Source of the DNA: Euphorbia lathyris
Lineage: Eukaryota > Streptophyta > Magnoliopsida > Malpighiales > Euphorbiaceae
Assembly: GCF_963576675.1 (NCBI RefSeq)
Contig: NC_088916.1
Coordinates: 50,035,001 to 50,099,000, forward strand
Reading direction: 5' to 3'
DNA: 64,000 nucleotides
How positions within the stretch are numbered: position 1 is the first letter of the stretch; each line of letters opens with the position of its first letter. The position numbers and the translations under genes were made by a program. A model generated the notes under the pieces. It did no database searches. It worked only from the letters and a program-made list of their open reading frames with translations, and was not told the DNA's origin. Below, piece by piece: positions 22,934 to 35,326 of this stretch.

Positions 22934-25900
22934 TTAACACAAAATCGGGAAAAGAAGCGGTAGCTTCAGCCGCTATATCAAAACTGAATGCACAACAACT
23001 AGCGGAGAAACTATACCAAGAAAATGACGTGAGGGTTTCAGAAGTCGAAACCCCCAAAGGAATAACAGAACTGAATCCTCAAGGAGAAGAAATCCAACTA
23101 CAAGATCTGAAGAGGGCAAACCCAAAGTTAGAAGATGAAGGTTCCATGGCAGTCGATCTTTTAGACGAAGTAAATCTAGGAACGGAAGAGGAGCCTCGGG
23201 TTACATTTGTCAGTAGCTTACTACGCCCAACGTTGAAAAAAGCCATTATCAGTTTGCTTCAGGAATTCAAAGACTGTTTCGCTTGGAATTATGATGAAAT
23301 GCCCGGGTTGAGCAAGGACGTAGTGGAACATAGAATGCCAATCAAACCGGAATTCAAACCCTTCAAACAACCAACAAGGAGAATGAGCAAAGAAGTGGAA
23401 GGCAAGGTGAAGGAGGAGATAGAAAAACTTTTCAAGGCTAAATTCATCAGGCCAGCAAAGTATGCTGTATGGCTATCTAACGTCGTGCCCGTAGTGAAAA
23501 AGAACGGTAAACTACTGGTATGCGTAGATTTCCGCGATCTAAATTTAGCCACGCCAAAAGACATCTAAGTGATGCCTATAGCCGACATGTTAGTAGATGC
23601 TGTGTCTAAAAATTAATTAATATCTCTGTGTGATTGCTATGCGGGATATAACCAAATCCCCATTGCCGAAGAAGACATTGCAAAAACGGTATTTCGATGC
23701 CCAGGGTCAATCGGCACGTTCGAATGGGTCGTCATGCCATTCGGTTTAAAGAATGCCGGCGCCACATACCAAAGAGTAATGAATGCCATTTTTCACGATT
23801 TACTCGGCGCCTCTATGGAAGTATACGTAGATGACATCGTTATTAAGTCCAAGTGAGAAGCAGAACATGTCGGTCATTTGAGGAAAAGCTTCGAACGAAT
23901 GCGGAAGTATAACTTGAAGCTCAATCCTCTAAAGTGCGCCTTCGGGGTCAAAGCAGGGAACTTTCTTGGATTCTTAGTCCACCAAAGAGGAATCGAGATC
24001 GACGACAATAAGGCAAAAGCAATCAAAGAAGCACAACCTCCAAAGAATAAAAAAGAGTTACAACGATTTTTGGGCCAAGTAAACTATTTGAGACGATTCA
24101 TATCCAACTTGGCTGGGAAGTCCAGAGCATTCGCAAATCTGTTGAGGCTCAAAGACGAAGAAAGCTTCAAGTGGGACGACAAGCATCAAGCGGCGTTTGA
24201 GGAGATCAAAACTTACCTGAGTAATCCACCTGTTTTGATGCCACCAAGAGAGGGCACTCCACTCAAGCTCTATATGTCAGCAACCGACGAGTCAATTGGG
24301 TGTCTACTCGCCCAAGATAATGCAAACCGCCATGAACAAGTCATCTACTTCCTAAGCCGAACGTTGTTATCAGCAGAGACAAGATATAATCCAGTTGAGA
24401 AAATGTGCTTAGCCCTCTATTTCGCTTGCATGAAGTTGAGGCATTACTTGCTCAAAGCAAGAGTTTACGTGATCGCCAGCACAGACTTGATCAAGTACAT
24501 GCTAAACCAGCCCATCCTCTCGGGAAGAATAGGGAAATGGTCACTAGCATTGGCCGAGTTCACCTTGATATATCTCCCGCAATCCTCAGTAAAGGGGAAA
24601 GCAATCGCAGATTTTGTAGCCGATCACCCAACCAGTTTCCAATATCCTGAGGAGGCGGAACTTCCAATCTATCTGGCACATAAAGAGCCTTGGCAATTAA
24701 AGTTCGATGGTTCGAGCACAAACAGCTCCAACGGAGCAGGAGTAATCATCACAGCACCATCCGGGACTAAGACGATATTAGCTGTAAACTTGGACTTCGA
24801 ATGCACGAACAATCAAGCTGAGTATGAAGCTCTGATCATTGGTTTGGAAATCTTAATCGACCTAGGAGCAAAAGAAGTCCAGATTTTCAGAGATTCACAA
24901 TTGGTCATCCGGCACCTAACAGGAGAATACAAATGCTCAAGTTTATCTCTGTTACCTTATTTCGCATTTGCAATCCAACTTCTGGAAATGTTTGACGAGG
25001 TCAGTTTGGAGCATATTCCAAGAAATGACAATTGGGAGGCTGACGAGTTAGCCCAAATCGCTTCTGGAATGAAGATCTCTAAAGAGACAGCATACAAAGT
25101 CGTCATCATCAGAAGACATAGTCATCCTTCCGTGGCGGATAGAGGTGTCCAGTTCGAATCATTCGACATCGATATCAACTTAGCTCAGGATTGGAGGAAA
25201 CCGTTCATCGAGTACCTCAATGACCCATCCAAAAAAGTGAAATATTCACTAAGCATTCAATCTCGAAATTACATGTTGATGGCAGGTGATTTGTACCGTA
25301 AGAGCTACGACGGAATGCTACTTAAATGCCTCGGCTTCCCAAAAGCAATGGAGGTCATGAAGCAAGTCCATGAAGGCATATGCGGAGCTCACCAGTCGAG
25401 AAGGAGAATGCGGTGGCTTATTAATCGTCATGGGTACTTCTGGCCCACGATCCTACGAGATTGCATCACATATGCGAAGGGTTGCAAGAAATGCCAATTG
25501 TATGGCCAAGTCCAACGGGTGCCCTCAGAAGAATTACACTCAGTTGTGAAACCATGACCTTTTAGAGGATGGGCTATCGATCTATTTGGGAAAATATTTC
25601 CAGCTTTATCAAAAGGCGATTGCTTCATCATAGTTGCCACAGATTACTTTTCCAAGTGGGTAGAAGCAGCACCAATGAAGCAAGTCGGCCAAGCACAAGT
25701 AATCCAGTTCATCAAAGAGAACTTAATTCATAGATTCGGAATTCCAGAATCCATTACCACGGACCAAGGAACCATGTTCACAGGCGAAGATATGAATGAG
25801 TTTGCAGAAGAGTATGGGATTAAATTGATTCATTCCACTCCATTTTATGCACAAGCGAATGGTCAAGCCGAGGCGTCCAACAAGATCCTGATCCAAATCT

Positions 25901-26496
25901 TGGAGAAGATATTAGAAAACAATCCTAGGGAGTGGCATAAAGTTCTCTCAGAAACACTTTGGGCTATGCGAACATCTAAGACACGAGCGACTGGAGTGAG
26001 CCCGTTTTTCCTAACGTTTGGTCATGATGCAGTAATACCATTAGAAGTCATCGTGCCTTCACTGCGAGTAATGCGTCAGAATGACTTGGAGCCGGACAAT
26101 TATGTGCAAGCCATGACCATGGAACTAGAAGATTTGGACTACGAAAGGCAGAAAGCGCTCGATTGCATGATGATCTAAAAGAAGAAAGTGGAAGACGTGT
26201 ACAACAAAAAAGTGAAAAAGAAAAGCTTCAGAGAAGGCGAGCTAGTATGGAAGCTAATCCTACCAATCGGGACGAAGGACCGTGAGCTTGGGAAGTGGTC
26301 GCCCAACTGGGAAGGACCATTTCAAGTCCACAAGGTGCTTCCCGGGAACGCGTATTGGTTGAAGAGTTTGGGCGGAGAACCACATAGGAGATACATTAAC
26401 GGCAAATATTTGAAGAAATATTTTCAAAATATGTGGGACGTAATTAACATAGGAACCGATGAGAACGTCTTGCACCGCACGGGGCGTAACTTATAA
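22930..26496 (+). pseudogene. pol (RT-RNaseH-RNaseH-INT), copy B
   Basis: The frame opens at ATG 22930 and runs to TAA at 23566, inside RT. More stops lie at about 23613 and 23853 (TGA where copy A has CGA). The YVDDIVIKSK box is at about 23823. A long frame from 23878 to 25557 holds the RT connection, both RNase H domains (DGSS, EYEAL, RDSQLV; the residue before the aspartate differs from copy A) and the integrase zinc finger. TGA at 25555-25557 stands where a Trp codon of the integrase core is expected; copy A has the same stop. Integrase continues with TTDQGTMF and GQAEASNK in an uninterrupted frame to TAA at 26176, then the C-terminal part to 26496. Confidence 0.88.
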
Positions 26497-26745
26497 CGCG
26501 CGAAGCAGCCAACCCGCGAGACGTAGAAATCATACTCCGGAAGCTCGACTACGCGCGGCGTAACTCTAGAGACGCCCCGCGTAAAACTCATCAATAAAGA
26601 CGCTCTAGGTTCAGGAGCTCAAGTACGCAGGGCGCTCCTCCAACACGCGGGGCGTAGCCAGACCTACGCGGGGCGTGCCGTTTTCCTCGGCTTTAACGGT
26701 AAATATTTCCAAAGTAGGTGGGATGTATTTAACGTAGGAACTTAA
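26480..26745. repeat. GC motif array behind pol with duplicated INT tail
   Basis: After the pol stop, ACGCGGGGCGT-type motifs recur (26480-26690), the same motif family as in the LTR U3. They are followed at 26690-26745 by a second, diverged version of the last ~55 bp of pol (the stretch encoding NGKY...WDV..N.GT). In copy A this array was mostly replaced by the copia filler. Confidence 0.75.
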
Positions 26746-26991
26746 CCAATAAATCATTTCAATTTTCAACTAATGCATGCGTTTCTCCTTGTATCCTATG
26801 CATTTTCGATTATTTCACATGTACCATATGTTTCGGGCATAAAAATACATAAATTAGCAAATGATCATGCGGCAATTAGCTCATAGAATAATGTCCACTT
26901 GCGCTACATAAATAAATAAATGAAAGAATGAGCGTACATGGTCACAAACTCAAAACAAAGAAGGAAAGTATAGGCAACCCGTGAACGTACC
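26746..26991. other. Spacer between pol and antisense gene
   Basis: About 245 bp of AT-rich DNA with no coding signal. It contains the region where sense and antisense transcripts would converge. Confidence 0.5.
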
Positions 26992-28209
26992 TCACGGAAA
27001 CAAACAAAAATCAGGCTTTGGGTATTTCGCCCAAGATTCACAAAGTTTGGAGGCAGCCTCTTTGTGTTGCTCGCTCTGTCGGTGCCATTCCAACATCTCG
27101 TCATAATGATTGGCCAATCGATCTTTCTCACAACCCAGCTCTTCCTCCATCCGCGGGAAACAAGCTCTAAACCCGGAACTGGCTCTAACCATTTCCTCTT
27201 TAGACGCTCGAGCTTCAGCCACCTCCTTCTTTAATACCAAAAGACGCTCCTCTACAGCCGCAATTTTGGCTAACCGTTGCCTATCCGCTTCTTCAGCGTC
27301 AACCAAAGCATTAAATTTCTTGCTATAGGACTCAAGCTCCGCCATGTTTGATCTAACCCGAGCTGCAAGACCCGCTGCCACGTTTTTCTCAGTAACATAG
27401 GACTGATAGCAAAACAACACACATGATTCTTGGCGGATTTTAACGGCTCAGTCTTGAAAGGATGAGTACACGCACCCATCATGAGATCAAAATCAGTCAT
27501 TGCCCTTTCAATACGGGTGGGAGTCCAGGAGTCAAGAGGAGAAGCGACAAGCTTACTAAGATTGGCACGAGCGTCACTCAACGAGTCATCACTAGGCAAG
27601 GATGAATCAGCTGCGGCAGTAGACGGTCCTTTCAAAAATGAAAAATCCAAGCCGGCAAAAGGATTATCAGCTTTAAGACCGACGAGGACCAACAAAGGAC
27701 GCACAAGAGCTGATTCCTGCCATATTTCAGCAACTCAATCAATCAATCTAAACAATTTATCTCAAGCATGGATCATAAATATCAGATTAGCAAGATCATA
27801 CAAACCTGAGACAATGGTGCAAGAACTAGTCGATTCAGGGAAGATGCGGAAGGAAGATGGTTTCGTGCCGGAAGTTGCAATGGAGTCATAGCCACCTCAG
27901 TCGAGTCCTCATCAAGGGACAAGGTGCCAAGCGAAGACGTCAAGTTCCAACGTTCCCCCAGTTGATCCAGTGTTTCATCCTCAAAACCGAAGTATAGGCC
28001 TTCGTCGGAGTCTTCTTCTTCTTCTTCCCTTGGTCTCACGGAAGGCCCTTCAGCAATAGCCACCCGCTCTCCCTCATCCATCATGACTGCCTTTCCTTTT
28101 CCCTTGTCATTGGTGTCAAGCACATTTGGAGCTAGGAAATTCGGATTGTTGTCTTTCCCTGAGCTACCGCTTGAGTCTAAAAAGAATAAAAAGAATAAAA
28201 AAAAGAGTA

Positions 28210-28248
<39 letters not shown>

Positions 28249-29586
28249 TATAACTAAATAAAGCAAAAGAACTTACCAACAGGTGGGATACAATGCTGAA
28301 AAACGGTCTCCCACCAAGCATCAAACGAAGGTTGATCCGATCCAAGCAGAAGTGGTCCCTGATCATATCCTGCATCCAGAACCGCAGCGGCTATATCTTC
28401 ATCACTAGCCCCACACCGCTGAGAAGAGGTAGGGAATGGGAGTTGCCCCGGGATAGATTGGAAAAAGCCCAATTGACGTGCCCAAAGGCAAGGTGCATAT
28501 AAGGTCAAACCAGGGTTTGATGATCGAGAGATTCTGGTTCGGTTCACCCCATGGTGTAACCGACGTGTCGCACATACCGTCATCCACCATTCAGCACCTT
28601 CATGGGGGGCAGCAGACAAGTAAGAGAGAGCCCAAGATGGTAGACACGAGTTATACTTTTCCCAAAAAAGAAACAGCTTATTATGAGTAGATGGCACCAA
28701 AGTACGAAGAAATCTCACAACTACACTAACAGCCAAACTCGAAGAGCTGTAGCAAAGGTCCACGCCAAGATGCCCCGAAGTCTCCATTGACGATACGGTG
28801 GCCAAATGAGGAAAATAGATAAAAATCCACAGCTGCAATAGCCACAAACCACCTCTAGGTTTTATGAATGGTCTATCCTCAACAGTAAGAGCTAGGTGGT
28901 GGAATGTTGAGGCCAATAACATGGTGCCAAGAGCTAAACGACGGCCCGAAGCCAAAGCCTTAGCAATGATCAATATCTCTGCAGTAGGTCTGAGGCCTAA
29001 CGGCTCGAAGATATAATTGCTAAGCATCATCCACAGAAAATGCACATGATCCTCATCATCCAACTCTCTCTTGTCCAATTTCCTTCTGATCATTTGGACA
29101 TACGTCCCGGCCTCTTTGGATAAGATAGCCTTCACTTCAGGGAACGCATTTGTCTCGACACAACTCGGGACTTCCTCTCCAATAATAGGAAACCGTCAAA
29201 GCAACTACATCACGTAAAGTGATAGACATGTGACCCAACGGAAGGATCAACGAGTTACATACCGGCGAACAATAATTCAGCACCCCCTCCAGTACATTCA
29301 CACAAGGAGTAATTTCATGATGGGTCAAACGAACAAAATCCCTAATGCCAACTTGGTCCCAAACACTCGCATATCTCGGCTCTAAGCGATCTACAAGGTC
29401 ATTCCATCCAATGTAACAGCGAGGGAATATCAGTCCTTTTTTACTTGCAGGGAATTGATAAGTTTTCCTATGAAGAGCCAATTCGGTAGGACTACTCATG
29501 GGATAAGGAGGCAAAGGGGAGTTATTCGCAGCAACATGGCTAATAGTAAAGACGCCATCCTGAAATTGAAGTATAAACACGATCAA
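26992..29586 (-). pseudogene. Antisense plant-mobile-domain gene, copy B
   Basis: This is a minus-strand gene inside the gypsy element, the extra antisense gene known from Tat-lineage elements. Exon 1 (29586 down to 28277) encodes a plant mobile domain (PMD, aminotransferase-like family): LPLGHMSITLRDVVAL near 29220, LWLLQLWIFIYF near 28840 and GSDQPSFDAWWE near 28320. A one-base frameshift lies near 29200. Intron 1 (28276-28177, GTAAGT...TTTTAG) contains (TA)n. Exon 2 (28176-27806) is acidic. Intron 2 is 27805-27717 (GTTTGT...GGCAG). Exon 3 (27716-26992) ends in a long Glu/Lys/Ala-rich coiled coil; a 2-bp insertion near 27420 breaks its frame, while copy A is intact there. Function in the element is unknown; cellular PMD proteins (MAIN, MAIL1) act in silencing and genome stability. 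Confidence 0.8.
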
Positions 29587-30143
29587 TTAAAGCCTATGGA
29601 TGCTACCTTCAAATACATGATCAGGAAATTGCAAAATTCATTGGAAATTACCTCCTGCAAGCCAAGTGTTATGCCTAAACGAGAATCAGCGCGAATGGTG
29701 TCAGAATATGAACACGCAGCTGAGACAGATAGATACAAAATTTCAGCAACACAATCTCACCCACATATGGTAGTTCTAAAACTCTTACATTGAATTCCTA
29801 TTCAATCTATCAGTTTTTCAATGAATATAATTCTACATATACAAAAGCAAAAGAAAAATCAACAAAGAAAGGAAATAGAGAAGGAAATAGTTTACATACC
29901 CATGTTTGAAAAGATTGAGAGCTTGATTCTGAATGCTTGTTGAGTTTTGGGAATGGCAGAAACAAAAATAACAAAAGAGGAAGAAGAGTTGTAGATTGAT
30001 TGAGATAGAGAGTTCCTAGGAATTCAAATTCTAAAAATCCTGCAGGATTCTTTCTCTATTATCTTGATAATAAAAAAAAGAAAAAGATATTTAATAAAAC
30101 TTCTTTTATGCATAAATTTTATTTTCGCTATTTTATTTATGCA
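29587..30143. other. Upstream region of antisense gene, gypsy 3' end
   Basis: There is no clear coding frame. On the minus strand this is the 5' region of the PMD gene. An ATG directly followed by a GTATGT donor near 29900 may be a tiny first exon, but I cannot fix its acceptor. Copy A lacks this interval because of the deletion at 16915. Confidence 0.4.
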
Positions 30144-30158
30144 CAAAAGAGGGGGGCA
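30144..30158 (+). promoter_or_regulatory. Polypurine tract
   Basis: CAAAAGAGGGGGGCA lies directly before the TGTTGG start of the 3' LTR at 30161. It has the expected place and composition of the plus-strand primer. Confidence 0.8.
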
Positions 30159-30160
30159 AT

Positions 30161-32335
30161 TGTTGGCCCAAAATAAATAAATTTTATTTTATGTATATAC
30201 AATACTTGGGTGTCAATTTTAGGATATAGTTTATACTTTGCCTAGAAAATAATAAACGATAAAATAAAAAATGAAAATATATTCGTAACTCACCTCGAAC
30301 ACCCGGGGCGTATACCAGCCATCCGAAGACGTTCCGCTTCAGAGACTCCATTACGCGGGGCGTGCCTTCCTATACGCCACGCGTAAAACGCACCAACAAG
30401 ACGTTTCAGGATCAGGAGCACAAACACGCGGGGCGTGCATTCTCATACGCGGGGCGTGCCTTCCTACGCGGAACTTAACATCAGAGACATCACGCGTAAG
30501 CTTTAGCAATAAGGCGCTCCAAGTTCAGGAGCCGCACTACGCGAGGCGTACATTTCCATACGCGGAGCGTATACCGCACATCCGAAGACGTTCCGCTTTA
30601 GAGACTCATTTACGCGGGACGTACCTTCCTATACGCCACGCGTAAACGTCATCGACAAGACGCACCAAGTTCAGGAGCCGCACTACGCAGGGCGTAGCTA
30701 GACTTACGCGGGGCGTGTTCTTTCTCTCGGCAAACTAGAGGTCAATTCTCGTCCGGAGCCCGTCATCGATCACCGATTTCTCAGAACGCATCCGGACACA
30801 GCCACGGGCTAGCCTACAAGCTCATCCCCATCCTCATATCCAAGTCCAAGCCTTAAGATTTTTCTAACCACAAGGTAGTGGAATGATGTGGCATGGTGGA
30901 AGTTAATGGTAGTTGGAGGAAGTTGAGGAAGTTGATGATGTGGCAAGGTAGTGGGCAAATGTTAGAGAGAAAAATAAGGGGTAGTTGACCAATAATTACC
31001 AAAATACTACTAAATAATTACCAAAATGCCACTCCAAAAAACTATAAATAGACCCCCTCTCCTTCATAAAAAAATCACTCATTCAACACACAAAACCCCC
31101 TCTCAAAGCTCCAATGCTTAGTCTCTAGTCACTCTAGTCCCATTGGTTCTTAGTTCTTAGTTCTTCAAGTTCTTCTTTTGTTCTTCATTTTTCTTAGCTT
31201 TAATTCCTTCTTTTAGCTTGCCTTTAGCCTCAATTTAGTTCCAATAGCCTCTTTCCAAGTTTTTTCAAATCAATTTAGCATTCCCAAGCCTTTAATTTAC
31301 TCAATTCATAGCTAGAATTCTGTTTTCAAATTAATTTTCCAGATTCGTCCAATTACTTTCAAAGCCCGATTTCGTCCATTTAAATCATTTTTTGCTTTCA
31401 ATCCCTTCAACAAAGTTGTTCCTGACATCCTGAAGTTCGATCTAGTGTATTTATTTTCCCAATTCCGTGTTCAGAAACTCTATTTACAAGCCAATCTTTC
31501 CAGCCCAAATTCTTTTAGATACTCTGTTTCTAGAATTTTCCAGATCCGTCCAGTTATTTTCAACTCCCAATTTCGTCTACTTAGCATCCGTTTTAGCCTT
31601 CGATCCCATATAGAAGTTTGTTCCTGACATTCCGAAGTTAAATTTAGACTATTTAGTTGTCCAATTCCGAGTTCTTAAGCACCCAATCGAGCTCCCCAAA
31701 GTTAAAGATTAAATCTGCCCCATTTTGCCTACCATACATTTGAGATTGCCAAGATCATATACCATACGGGCCCGACCGGCTGCAGCTCTCCAAGAACCTC
31801 GCACCAACACCAAAATTCAACGTCAATCCGAGATAGCTATTTTGGCTCCGATTTTGTTGTTGAATTTCAATTTGTTTTATCGCATTTCAATTCTTTGTAT
31901 TGATTTGTTTATTCTAATTCAATTGACTACCTATATGTTTAATATAGAGATTTCTCAATTGTAATTCATTTCATTTTTATGCTTTTTGAACATGTGTATT
32001 CAAACCTTGATTCATCAATAAATACCGATTTTCCCAAAATCTCGTGTCAATTTCGCACTTTAATTTCCTTTATCTTTCCGTCTTTAATTTATCCATATTA
32101 GCTTAAATAAAAATAATATATCTCGCAAAGTTTCTATAACGGCGCGAGAGACCCAAGAGGGACTTTTTCAATCCTTGCGTCCCTCGCCAATCGCCTCGTT
32201 TAGATTTCAAGTTTTGGCGCGCAAATTCCATAAACTTAACCATTTTGATTGAGAAATAATATTCTCTGGCACGTCCGCACCCTAACCACACGTGACAAGG
32301 TTGAAAATTAGCATATTCGCAAAATATCGCTAACA
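30161..32335 (+). repeat. 3' LTR of gypsy composite
   Basis: TGTTGGCCCA to CGCTAACA, 2175 bp, nearly the same length as the 5' LTR. It has the GC motif cluster (30298-30722) and the TATA box (31043-31051). It is followed by TAAAT, the presumed target duplication. U3 lacks about 20 bp around 2992-3010 of the 5' LTR and differs by small indels in the motif cluster. Confidence 0.9.
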
Positions 32336-32760
32336 TAAATATAATTAATTTAATAAAATTCGAGTGAGTTATGTGGATGTATATTAATGCATAGTTAAAT
32401 ATAATAATAATATCAATTAAGTAATAATTGTACAACATGTAGAGAATTTGTATAGTTAAATATTATAATAATAAAGTAATAATACTCATTTAATCAATTA
32501 AGTAATAATTGTAAATTTAAATATATAACAATTTAGGGTAGGTAAAGAGATATTGCATTAATTAATTGAATTTAATAAGTATTATTATTACATCAACTGC
32601 TGCAATTTATTGTACTATATAATGTAAGAAGTTTGTGATTTTTTTCTTCACAAATGTACATCCCCACAAACTTAAATCTTCAAGTACGGCTATGATGAAT
32701 TTTGTTAGAGTTATATGATTTTTTATGAATTGTTTTTTAATGAATATATTTTCATGCAGT

Positions 32761-34625
32761 ATGGCAATATTGCAAATGAAGGCTCGCTTCAACCAAATTA
32801 GCTACCTCTCTGCCGAAAAAGACACGTGGAGAATAAGAGTCGGAGTTATTAGATTATGGGAAGCACTTAACACAAAAGAAATTAATTTTGTAATGAGTTT
32901 GGATATGATATTACTAGATGAATAGGTATTTATGTAATATTTTTATATATTCATTAAAACTGAAATTTCATTGATATAATTTTTTGTTGCAAAATAGGGT
33001 AGCACCATTCATGGAAGTATCCGTAAAGCTCAAATTGATAGATTTCGAAGCAAATTACATGAAGCTAAAATTCATGTTATTGAGAGCTTCAAATTATACC
33101 AGCTTCGTAAAGCTACATACCTATTCCTAATGAGCATAAGATTGTGTTTCTTCTAACAACTAAAGTAACACAGGTGGATGAGATTGATTGTAAAATTGCT
33201 CTCCAGAAGTTTGAGTTTGTTACTTTTGACAAGCTTATTGATAGTTTTATAATTTAATTCAGTTTCAAATTAAATATTAATTTCAATTGATTTTACGATA
33301 TTAATTTTGCAGATGTTGTTGGAAGAATCACATTAATAAGCTCGATCAATGAAATTGATGTTAGTGAAAAGAAACGAAAGAAAGTAGATCTCGAGCTGAT
33401 GAATTATGAGTACGATCTGTAATTAAATTTTTCTTCAATTTAATTTAATTTCCCTTATTTTTATCAAAATAAATATATATTTATACTTGGTTGCTTAATT
33501 ATAAAGGAAAAATGATTAGAGCCACATTGTGGGGGAAAGTAGCCATAGATTTTGATGGAAGCTCAATTTCCACAAAAGATCAACCACGGTTATTGTTTTA
33601 ACATCAATGACCGTGAAGAAGTTTTTGGGTAAGCACAATTACTAAATAGATATGAATATATTTTTGTATGTAATAAATAAAATATTTTTTTTTAATTGTA
33701 GGTCAATATACAGTATCTTCGACTACATCAACTAAGATATATTTGAATTTCAACATTCCCAAAGAAATTATGAACAAGTAAAATTTTTTTGTATATTAAT
33801 GATTGTTTCAATAATCAATTATCTAAGTCTTTTTTATTATTTATAGGAATGTCAGAACCAAAGAATCCATTCGAATCATACCCAATGAAGATAACAATGA
33901 GGATTTGGAGAATAAGAAGTTTAGGATTAGGGTGAATATAGATATATTAAAAAAATTCAATGGGAATCAGAGGAGCAGGTAAAATTTATGCTTTTTAATT
34001 AAAAATTAAAAAATATATTATAATAATTATATAATTGGTCAAGAGAAGACTTCCACAGCGGCTGCTATAATAAAAAAACATCAATGATAAATTCGGATGG
34101 TACTATTTGGCATGTGAAATTTGCCGAAAGAAGATACATTTTGGTGCGAAGAATGTGAACGAAAACCAAGGACTGTAATTCCAAGGTAAAATTTAATAGT
34201 AAAATTACAATAATCTTTCTTTGCATATTGAACAAAATTATAAACATATATTATTTTTTCACAATTACAGATATAAGCTCGAGAGTAGTTGAAGACTTAA
34301 GTGATTATACGATATTTGTACTTTTTGACAGAGAATCAGAGAATTTGTTAGGGATACCAGCAGTTGTTTTATTGGAAAAACAAAATTATTCTGCATTTGA
34401 AAAACCTGTTTTATTCAATCGAATTGAAGGGAGAAAATATATATTTCAAATTCGATTAAGTGATTACAATCTGAAAGAAAGTTATCAAAAGTATACTGCA
34501 AAGAAGATCTATGCTTATGATGAGGAAATGGAGGCAAAATACATATCGTCAAAAAAAGAATTGGAAGAGGCAAAATATGACCAAAATACAAAGTTAATTT
34601 TATATTATAATGTAAAATTACACTA
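32761..34625 (+). pseudogene. RPA70-like pseudogene carried by Helitron
   Basis: The fragments follow the order of a replication protein A large-subunit-like protein, the single-stranded-DNA binding protein type often carried by plant Helitrons. They are: WRIRVGVIRLWEA near 32830 (first OB fold start), HGSIRKAQIDRF near 33010, IALQKFEFVTFDKLI near 33195, VVGRITLISSINEIDV near 33315, ATLWGKVAIDF near 33520, KIYLNFNIPKEI near 33740, a zinc-finger region with WYYLACEIC near 34100, and VEDLSDYTIFVLFD near 34285. Fragments are separated by AT-rich introns. TAG at 32923 and frameshifts near 33115 and 34140 show that it is broken. It could also be called a captured gene, but RPA-like genes are standard Helitron cargo. 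Confidence 0.8.
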
Positions 34626-35082
34626 ATAATTAAACATTTTATTGTACCTAAAGTTATTTTCAGACATGCCATATTTTGTTATTTATTTTATATTAGGAGA
34701 ATGGAAAAGGAAAAAGACCAAAAAATTCAAATGAGGAGAAGGAGGTATCTGAAGATGAAAACAATTCAAATGCGAAGAAAAGAAAGAATGAATGACATTT
34801 AAAGTCGGCAATAAGCAAACTTAGCTTTTCAATGAAATTATTTTCGTGAGAAACTTTAAGTTTCGTCTCAAATTTAGAGGATTTCAATTGAACTATTACT
34901 TTATAGTTTTAATAAGACAATTTGAAGTTTGTGTGTTCTTACAATTTAAGTTATTTGGTTTGGTTTCAGTTATCATTTATCCCAACATGTATATTTTAAA
35001 AAGAATATCAATATCATTATATGTAAATGATATAAAATTAAAAAATTAAATAATCTTAAATAATTGTACAAAAAATTTAGAT

Positions 35083-35111
35083 ACCTGCGCAACGCGCGGG
35101 GACAATACTAG
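35083..35111 (+). other. Helitron 3' terminal hairpin and CTAGT
   Basis: The stem CCTGCGC / GCGCGGG with loop AAC has seven pairs, one of them a G-T pair. It is followed by GACAATA and the CTAGT terminus. This is the strongest single mark of the Helitron end. Confidence 0.85.
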
Positions 35112-35326
35112 TTATATTATTAAATCACAAACATATGAAATCTTTTTTTAGAACCAACTAATATGCAATTGGTGTAGAATAACAAGCAAAATATTTATCT
35201 TTTATAATAATATTTGAAATTGACCTAATTTGCCAACGTTAAGGGTAAAATTGCTATTGTTTATCAACGTTAGAGATAAAATTGCTCACGACTCTAAACG
35301 TTAGGGGTGTTTTTACATCCTATCCC
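35112..35326. mobile_element. Right part of long-TIR element split by Helitron
   Basis: This is the inverted partner of 2443-2590: phrases of the type GTTA(A/G)GGGTAAAATTGC repeated three times, ending GGGTGTTTTTACATCCTATCCC. See the left part for the possible target duplication. Confidence 0.6.

Larger units (their letters stand above)
2953..32335 (+). mobile_element. Ty3/gypsy tandem composite (Tat-like)
   Basis: Three LTR copies (2953-5150, 16917-19001, 30161-32335) enclose two internal regions that are nearly identical in order and sequence. Outer LTRs begin TGTTGGCCCA and end CGCTAACA. Flanking pentamers are GAAAT (2948-2952) and TAAAT (32336-32340), a target duplication with one mismatch. 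The pol order protease, RT, RNase H, second (archaeal-type) RNase H, integrase is the hallmark of the Tat lineage of plant Ty3/gypsy elements, as is an extra antisense gene near the 3' LTR. The tandem form suggests unequal recombination between related copies. Both copies carry several stops, so the composite is not autonomous. Confidence 0.9.
2792..35111 (+). mobile_element. Helitron, split by gypsy composite
   Basis: The left end is A|TCTATACTATATATAATAG at 2791/2792, the plant Helitron 5' form that starts with TC after a host A. The right end has a GC-rich hairpin (35083-35099) followed 12 nt later by CTAGT at 35107-35111 and a host T, the classic CTRRT terminus with insertion between A and T. 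Without the gypsy insertion the element would be about 2.9 kb. Its only recognisable cargo is an RPA70-like pseudogene on the plus strand; I find no Rep/helicase motifs, so it is a non-autonomous member that would have needed a helper. Confidence 0.8.
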
